Source: Phocoena phocoena (Eukaryota; Chordata; Mammalia; Artiodactyla; Phocoenidae). From it: 64,000 bases of DNA. How positions within the stretch are numbered: the first letter of the stretch is position 1; each line of letters begins with the position of its first letter. Positions 57,001 through 64,000 of this stretch are shown one piece after another. The notes beneath the pieces were generated by a model, which worked only from the letters and a program-made list of their open reading frames with translations, did not search any database and was not told the DNA's origin. A program made the translations under genes and the position numbers. The stretch is from NCBI RefSeq assembly GCF_963924675.1, contig NC_089239.1, positions 34,185,818-34,249,817 of the forward strand, given 5' to 3'.

Positions 57001-58629
57001 TTAAACCACACAAAGTATAACACCTGAATAAAATAGATAAGTAATTAACCAAAACTATCCATTATAAGAAATTAAGGCTTCTAGGTAAGATTCACAGTTT
57101 GGAAGGCAGTTCATACTATCTCATCTGATCCCCTCACTATTACTAGGTGTTACATTTTGCCTAAATCTGTTGACTTTAACAGCCTTTGTGCCTGCACAGT
57201 AAATTACTGGAGGCAACTGAAAATAGATTGAATTAAATTATGCAGAAAATATTAAAATGGAAACAGAGGGCCCCAACTCATGTCAAAGGAGGAGATTTCA
57301 AGCATAACAACAAATAGAGGCTAAAGATGTATATTTTATTTTTTATTTAGAGCTGACATTCCTGGCGTCTGAAACAAAATGGACTCCATGATTATTTATC
57401 AGTTATTTGAAGGGATATATGTCAGTTCTTTGGTTAGAGGACTCCCTGCACCAAAATGGGTTTTAAAGATCTTTATTGCATCAGACTTTATATAAGAAAC
57501 ACTGGACAACATTAAAAAAGTTAAAACACCACGTTCCAGAAATTGGAGAAGGAATGTATAATTAGAAGGTAACTCAAGTTAAGGCATGACTTCCTTACAG
57601 GAAACTAAGGTAAGGAGGTCGTATTAGCTGTCAAGATACAGGATTTAGACGAAGCCAAGAAATGGGTGAAGACCGTGATCTTCAGGCTCTCAGGTGTGCC
57701 TGTCATTTCTGTTAACCTTGGAGATTAAGTGAGTTAGGGTTTGGTTATCAGGTTAAAAGTGGCAAGTGAGAAGTTCTGTCATAAAAGATGATGAGTCAGA
57801 GCTGTAGTCTCACCCACCCAAGGACTCAAGCCCCTCCTACCCACGGGGAATCCTGGAATAAACCCGTTCTGGCTCAGCTTTTTCTCATAGCCAGGTCTAT
57901 GGCTATTCTTCTGGTCAAATGAGTCCATCAGAAAGGAGAAGTTGTTGGTATGGTATGGTGTTCTAATGAAAGCTTACTTGTCTTTGATCACACTTCTCAA
58001 AATGCTGAATAGAATGTTTAATTTCTATGTAGTCCTTCAGTCGGGAGTAACAATACAATGTGGATCCACATTAATAAAAACTAAATGAGGCATAGGGTTA
58101 ATTATTGTAAGGTATGATTATTTAACATTAGAATAATTATTCCATTTGTCAAATTATAATATTAGGATTCTGTTTTGTTTTGTTTTGTTTTTTTTGCTAA
58201 CTTCTAGAACAAATATTGTGACTCTTTAAAATAGCTCTCATTAAAAAATTTGAAATATGTGTTAAAATTTCTATTTGGTTATTTTTGGGAGTCAGCTTTG
58301 AAATATAGGACCTTAAGAGTTTCTGCCTAATGTCAGAATATGTAAAATTAAAGAGGTACATAAATTTTAGAACTGCATCTTTACCAGAATTTTATTAACA
58401 TTAGAAGCTTATGTTTATAAATAGAGAACTAGAGAGGAAAAGTCAACATTTTAACAAATGACATAGAGACAAATGAATTTGAATATAACGTGTATTTCTT
58501 AAATCTTATTAAATTATTTGCTTTATCATTAACATTGTACAGAAAGTATGATGGCTCAGTTGTGACTATTGGTTTCTTCAGTATTAATAGGATAAATAGG
58601 TCCTATTGACAGTTGTTTCATGTAAATAT
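57001..58629. other. unique DNA, no gene seen
   Basis: Nothing recognised. A short (TTTTG)n-like tract lies at about 58172-58194. Confidence 0.5.
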
Positions 58630-58670
58630 CAGAAATAAAGCTCCTGAGTTATACAGGAGCTTTATTTCTG
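58630..58670. repeat. perfect 17-bp hairpin with 7-nt loop
   Basis: CAGAAATAAAGCTCCTG (58630-58646) is the exact reverse complement of 58654-58670, loop AGTTATA. Each strand therefore carries AATAAA in the same relative place. Perfect identity of the arms suggests recent origin by template switching, or selection. It is too short on its own for a standard microRNA precursor. No DNA-transposon ends are recognised. Confidence 0.92.
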
Positions 58671-58804
58671 TATAAAATTATATAGAAAGTTTGTATTTCA
58701 GCATTTTTTAATCATATATATCAGTGAAAATGTTTTAAATTAATTTTTAAGTTAATATTTTCTAGGTCATCCTCTTAACCATTTGCTTTTAAATTTATCA
58801 ATTC

Positions 58805-59690
58805 AACATATATTTAGTCAGTACCTGCCAGGTGCCAAGCATTGTCTTAGGCACTGGGAATATTTTTTTTAAAAAGCCCTTTTTTTGTGAAACTTTCATT
58901 GTAGTGGGAAAAACAGACAATAAATAAGTAAACCTAAAAGTAAACACTAAAACTTACTGAGTGGATAGTGACACAAGGGAAAGTAAAGTAGGTTAAAGGT
59001 ATAGAAAAAGTTGAGGATACATTTTGGACAGGGCAATCAGAGACCTCTCTGAGAAGTGATATGTATAATGTGAAAGACCTATCTATGGAAAAATCTGGGG
59101 GAAAAAAAATAAAAAACAACTCAGAAGGAAGGAGATTGGCATTTTTGAGAAACTGCAAGACCTGTTGACCAGTGGGTACAAGGTGGGGTCAGGAAACTAC
59201 ACAGATCAGATCATGTAGAACTTTCTAGGTCATGGTAAGGTTTTTAATTTTTTTTTTTTTCTCTTATTGGGATGGGAAGTCATTAGAAGGTACAAAGCAC
59301 GAGAGTGATCTAATAGGGCTTTAAAAAAGTAGTTCTTGCTGCTGCCTGTTGAATAAGGATACTGGTTGCAGGTTCCGAAGCAGTGACGTAAGGGATGATG
59401 TATTTCTTTAATGCAGGGAAGGGCTCATGATAGCCAGTGATAACCAGGGCAGTGGTTGGGAGAAGTGAGGAAATCAGAATGCTTTCTGATGGATTCAGTG
59501 TTGAGGGTGGAAAACAAAAACACTAGAGGATGATGCCTATGTGTTTGGTTTTAGCAACTGCGTAGATGGGGGTGCCTCTTACTGAGACAGAGAAAACAGT
59601 GAAAACGAAAGAATGGTGAGGTCAGGAATGATTTAGACGGGTTATATTCAAAACGCCTGTTACATGTCTGAGTGGATATAGTAAAATATT
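58805..59690 (-). mobile_element. L2 LINE, long 3' part
   Basis: Reading on plus, the reverse complement of L2 begins with 'tatttagtcagtacctgcca', 'ggtgccaagcattgtcttag' and 'gcactgggaat'. It continues with 'agacaataaataagtaaacc', 'cagggcaatcagagacctct', 'agatcagatcatgtagaact', 'tcatggtaaggtttttaat', 'gatgggaagtcattagaagg', 'gcctatgtgtttggttttag' and 'caactgcgtagatgggggtg'. This covers the 3' terminus and several hundred bases of ORF2. Heavily decayed, no open frame of note. Confidence 0.88.
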
Positions 59691-61324
59691 ATTCAAGACA
59701 GGTACTGTTGGAAATACAAAAATACACAATAATGTGTTTATAAATAGAATAATGCAGTTCTTTGCACTGTACCTTAATGAATAGGTATAAGAATAGGCTT
59801 GTTACTACTTTGAAAACTTTTTCTATTTGTGCTATTTTAGTTCACATTTTATAATAAAATGTAGTGCTGTTGATGTGTATGCTGTTTTTCCTATAAGGTA
59901 AAAATCTGTGGTTATTAGTAATTATAAATATATAGGTGATCGATTAATTGATTTAGATGAATTGTTAGAACTGCCAGGAAATAAGGATTATTAGGTGGCA
60001 ATGGGTTATGTGTAGAAATGTTTTCATTTGATTCATGTGGATTCACTTCCACGAGTATATTTGATTGTGTTCTCTTCTTTCTCAGCTCTTCAGACAGTTT
60101 TCATTCTTTACAGACATTCTAGAATTTCTCCAATGAGCATTTTAGGGGAGTTTGTTGTGGGAACATTGCCTTCAGTTCATTAAAGTAAACACAACAGATG
60201 AAGATGCAGAGGATCCTAGTGAAAGGAATAAATATTTCCGGTGTTGCCAATACATGCCAATGTATCTTAGTAGATATTACTTCATTATCAAAAATATCTA
60301 TGTCAGAAATATTATCTGAAATTTAGACAAAGGGAAGAGATATCCCTTAGTATTCTTTCTGAGCAGTGCTGGGCTTGACTCTTTTTTGGTAAGACCTGCT
60401 TTACAGCTCTGTAGAAGTTAACTTACAGATTTTCGTCTAGTAGAGATGTGGATATTTCTATCAAATGAACCCCAGAGATTCCAGTTCATGGCCCTGCTAG
60501 ACATCAACAAGTTTCATATCCAACCCAGAAATGTTATCCTAATACTGCCTAGGGATAAAATCCCTAGTTTCTCAAATGCTCTTTGGGCCAATTTTACCAT
60601 CTTATTGTTCCATCAATAATCAAGTTGAATAGAAATTTTACAATTTTTCCTTTAAAGTCATATAAGAGTTATGATTTTGCCTTTTTTGAAAAAGTATATC
60701 TTAACTGCAGAGGGACATAGGAAGATATTCCTCCTGCCAAAATATTTTAAAATGCAATATGAAACATCATTATATATTTGCAGAGCATAGGAGAAAATAG
60801 CCACCTCCACGTTTGAGTGGTTACGTCAAAGTATATTCTTAACTATATAAAATATTTAGTATATTGATAGAACATTTGGTGATAGAGCTTGACCATTTCA
60901 AGATGATAGCCTCAACATTGTACAAAAAATACAAATGTGTGTTATATTCCTATGCTTCATTTAGAAAGTAAACCTTGTACACATTTTAAATTGTACAAAT
61001 ATTTCCAAAATTACTTTAAAAACGTGAATGAAACCATACATGATGAAGCACGTGTGTGCTAAACTTTTGTTTTATAGTTGAAATGTACAGAGACTTTCTT
61101 GTGAAGAACGTAATCTTAGTTCTGAAGCAGCACTGATAATGTTCTAAGAAAGAAAATTATATTGTGAGGAAGTATAACATCTATATATCCATCCTTAGAA
61201 AATGCATTTCTTGAGGGTCAGGTACAGGCAAAGGGCTCTGTTAGACCCTATCAAAAATAATGGAATAGAAGAGCATAGTTCCTTTCTACCATAAGTTTCT
61301 ACTTACAGTATTCCTTATTCTTAT
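59691..61324. other. unique AT-rich DNA, no gene seen
   Basis: Nothing recognised except possible L2-like traces at 61200-61270. Confidence 0.5.
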
Positions 61325-61515
61325 AGCTAGCCTTTATTGAGTACCTGCAATATTCCATGTACCCTGCAAGGTACTTTACATTATTTATCACATTTAAGTT
61401 TATGGATGAGAAAATGAAGACTCAGAGGTTAAGTAACTCGAACAAGCTATTCGTTTGTAAATGGCAGATCTATCTTATTCTAAAACTTTGCTCTTTCCAG
61501 TAGGCTATCTCCCCC
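61325..61515 (+). mobile_element. MIR SINE
   Basis: 'tagcctttattgagtacctg', 'caatattccatgtaccctgc', 'atgagaaaatgaagactcag', 'aggttaagtaactcgaacaa' and the terminal 'ctctttccagtaggctatct' follow MIR in sense orientation over nearly its whole length. Confidence 0.85.
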
Positions 61516-62199
61516 ATCTAATAAGGAGAAAAACTATGTGCATGTATGTGCATGAAACTGCAGCACGTGACAGAATATTCTAAGTTTGAACATTGTGCAA
61601 ACAAAGGTCCCTGAGAATTTAGAAAAGAAAGTGATGTTTAGGTAGAAGGATTAGCAAATATTATCAGGCAGTTGGGATTTGACCTAAACCTTGATAACGT
61701 ATCAGGATTTAATTTTCTGAGCCAGTGATAAGAGTAATTCGTGAGGAGGAAAGACACTGTTAGCCAAAAGACTTGCTTTGGAAATGTATGTTGCCCAATT
61801 TAATTGTGAGGGTTGGTATGTGTTAAAAAGGAACAGAAAATAAGTTGCTACCAAATTGTAGAGAGTCCTTAATGCACGTTAAGGAAACCAGAGGCAGAAG
61901 GAATTGAGATTATTAGAGTATTACAGGAGGAGATGCACTCCAGAGGGAAAGGAATATAAAGCAAGAGGCTTCTACAAAGCAGATACAGATGCAAAAGTAA
62001 TGATCAGCCGGAGGAATAAAGGATAAATCTGAGATTTTGAGTTTAGAGGGCTGGTAAATGTGATACAATTGAAGAAATGAGCAAATTAGAAGAAAGAACT
62101 GCTGTGTGTCCTTACAGATCTTTGATCTATTGCACTAATGGTCATATTCTATTATATGTATCTATTTACATGTTTCTCCATTGTGAGTAGCACAAGGAC
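61516..62199. other. unique DNA, no gene seen
   Basis: Nothing recognised. Confidence 0.5.
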
Positions 62200-62290
62200 C
62201 ATGGCTCTGTCCTACTCGTCCTTGTATCCTGAATGGTGAGCAGAGTGTCTGCATCATAGCAAGATCACTTATGGAACTGATGAACAAATG
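62200..62290 (+). mobile_element. L2 3' terminal fragment (weak)
   Basis: 'caaggaccatggctctgtcc', 'ttgtatcctgaatggtgagc' and 'agagtgtctgcatcatagca' resemble the L2 sense 3' terminus ('gcagggac.ttgtct', 'tgtatccccagcgcct', 'cagtgcctggcacatag'). Diverged. Confidence 0.5.
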
Positions 62291-62579
62291 ATAACAAAGG
62301 CAGCATGAGGCCAAGGAGTTAAACTGCTCATAGGACATTTACATAGATACCTCACTAGAAGTCGAAGTTCAAGACTGGTGCTTGGGAGGGAAATAGAACT
62401 GTAGGTATATATTCTGCAGTTAAATGCATAGGGACTAGAGTTGAAATTCTGAAGGTGCTAGATGAGCAGTAGGGAGAAGAAAGCCGGAAGAGGGAAAAAA
62501 AATGAGGATATGGACAGCAAAACCTTTGGACATTTCTATCATTTATGCATGAGGTAAAGGTGATGGGGAAAAATCACTG
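62291..62579. other. unique DNA, no gene seen
   Basis: Nothing recognised. Confidence 0.5.
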
Positions 62580-62611
62580 TCTTAGTTCAGGCTGCCATAT
62601 ATATATATATA

Positions 62612-62694
<83 letters not shown>

Positions 62695-62974
62695 CCATAG
62701 AGACTGGAAGCCTGAGATCAAGGCACCAGCAGAGTTGATGTCCGCTGAGGGTTCTCTTCCTGGTTTGCAGATGGCTGTGTTCTTGTACCCTCACAGGGTG
62801 GAGAGCAGAGGAGCAAGCTCTTGTGTCTCTTCTTATAAGGGCACTAATCTCATTCATGAGGGCTCCACACTCATGACATTGTTAACTCCTAAAGGCTCCA
62901 CACCTCCATCATTTTGGAGGTTAGAGTTTCAATATATGAACTTGGAGGTGGGGGGTCAAACATTCAATCTACAG
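62580..62974 (+). mobile_element. ancient interspersed repeat, name uncertain (copy B)
   Basis: Homologous to 31872-32239 in the same orientation: 'cttagttcaggctgcc', 'gagatcaaggcaccagcaga', 'cttcctggtttgcagatggc', 'cttataagggcactaatctc', 'tcatgagggctccacac' and 'caaacattcaatctac'. Relative to copy A it lacks about 45-50 bp after 'taccatag' and has gained the TA/TG tract at 62597-62689. Confidence 0.75.
62597..62689. repeat. (TA)n microsatellite with TG block, 93 bp
   Basis: A near-perfect TA repeat with a short TGTGTGTG block near its left end. It occupies the 'ataacaaaat'-type position of the host repeat. Long TA tracts are prone to length change, cruciform extrusion and replication stalling. 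Confidence 0.95.
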
Positions 62975-64000
62975 TGAACACCATGGAAGATTTTAAAGAA
63001 GCTGTGAAGCAGCTGGAATGAGAATAATAAGAATGTAGTCTCATCGAAACCAAGGTAGAAGAGCTGTTACGAGTAGTATAGACTTGGAGAAGGTATTTGG
63101 TTCTGATAACTAGGTCATGACTGACTACTGAGATTCTACAAAAAATCAAAAGCAGGAGAGTTAATGAGTAAGTGGGAGCTGATAAACATACTTTATCATA
63201 CTTTCAATGATAAAAATCAGACACTTTAGAATGGTGGTACCTTGTGGATTTTTGGAATGAAGATGAGAAATTATAGGGTTTAATGATAGGTTGATTTTCA
63301 CCTTATTCATTTGGTGAGGGAAACTGTTACACCTCTTTGATTTTTCAGTGCTAAACAAGTCATGTTTGCCTGTTCATTACAGCTTGCTTCATTTCTTTTC
63401 AATTTGTTTTTTCCATCAATTTGGCACTTCTATGTGTTAGGGCTTTGCTTCGTAGTGAGTGCAATTCCCCACTATTGAAGGATGTGACATACCCACTCTG
63501 AAATATGAAAGAGTATAAAATGCAGCAGCATCGTGGGGAACACAGTTGCAAATTCAGTGGAGTAGAATGAATGGTTGTTTAGTTTCACTATATTTATCAA
63601 AGCCCTTGTACAATACTTCTTATGTCAAGATATGAGATAACAATAAATAATAAGGAAATAAAGATATATACCTCAAGTATTTGTACACAATAAAATAATA
63701 AGTACAAATCCCTTAGCTGACTCCTAACAAATTTTATGAGACATATATATTCTACTTTATCATATAACCATAAAATAGCTCAAGAAAAATTAAATGAGCT
63801 AGTTCTGCACTATTTACTTAGGGAACTTTTTCAGTGAATTCATTGAGAGTTTTGCCTGAGAAAAACTAAATAATCGGGTCTCTTTTCCCCCAGAATAGTC
63901 ACACAGTACTACAGAAAGTAGTATTTCAGTATTTAAGTGCTAGTGTATTTCTGCGTGAAGTCTCCCCTTTTCACCTGAGTATAGATGGTGTCTTATTCAT
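62975..64000. other. unique AT-rich DNA, no gene seen
   Basis: Nothing recognised up to the window end. Confidence 0.5.

Noticed and set aside
62582..62977. Open frames with long IYIYIY runs on both strands
   Set aside because: They are translations of the TA microsatellite and its host repeat.
1..64000. Search for tRNA, 5S, U6, Y-RNA and 7SK genes or pseudogenes
   Set aside because: No stretch with the expected conserved blocks was noticed, other than the tRNA-derived heads of CHR and MIR SINEs.
1..64000. Bacterial-type features such as operons, ribosome binding sites, CRISPR arrays or insertion sequences
   Set aside because: The sequence is clearly mammalian. The only tandem array with spacer-like structure (33211-33444) is a minisatellite whose 'spacers' are themselves repeats.

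Overview
This is mammalian nuclear DNA, most likely from a cetacean. The best clue is five short interspersed elements of the tRNA(Glu)-derived CHR family (21510-21711, 22424-22640, 25986-26195, 37122-37453 and 41093-41218). Four are of the subtype I associate with whales and dolphins. Around them are ancient pan-mammalian repeats (MIR, L2, hAT-Charlie relics) and cetartiodactyl-type L1 3' ends. Base composition is AT-rich, apart from the GC-rich SINE bodies.

I find no protein-coding gene, exon, rRNA, tRNA gene or CRISPR array that I can defend. The longer open frames lie in L1, L2 or SINE sequence, or look like chance frames in unique DNA. The window therefore reads as intergenic or as the inside of a very large intron.

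Layout. 1-9 kb is mostly unique, with an old L1 relic, a GA-rich tandem duplication and a short L1 with a perfect 14-bp target duplication. 9.4-19 kb holds L1 fragments, one MIR and AT/GT-rich low-complexity DNA. 19.7-27 kb has a MER5-like transposon, L2-like relics, three same-strand CHR SINEs with direct repeats, then L1 and L2 pieces. 29-38 kb has several MIRs, hAT elements (one split by a CHR SINE) and a two-period minisatellite. 38-49 kb is mostly unique, with one 3'-truncated CHR SINE. 49-54.2 kb is dominated by minus-strand L1, including a 3.3-kb ORF2 relic. 55.8-64 kb has two long L2 copies, MIRs, a perfect 17-bp hairpin and a 93-bp TA tract inside an old repeat.

The most interesting theme is the range of unusual products of the L1 target-primed machinery. 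Three sites (9471-9509, 51236-51310, 56740-56789) look like insertions of nothing but a poly(A) tail, each between direct repeats beginning at a TT/AAAA-type nick. A fourth (41071-41240) is the reverse: a SINE with no tail and no 3' part, but with a perfect 22-bp target duplication. Also notable are a perfect five-pentamer heat-shock element at 493-515 and a strand bias of L1 fragments (eight of nine on minus), which would fit an intron of a plus-strand gene.
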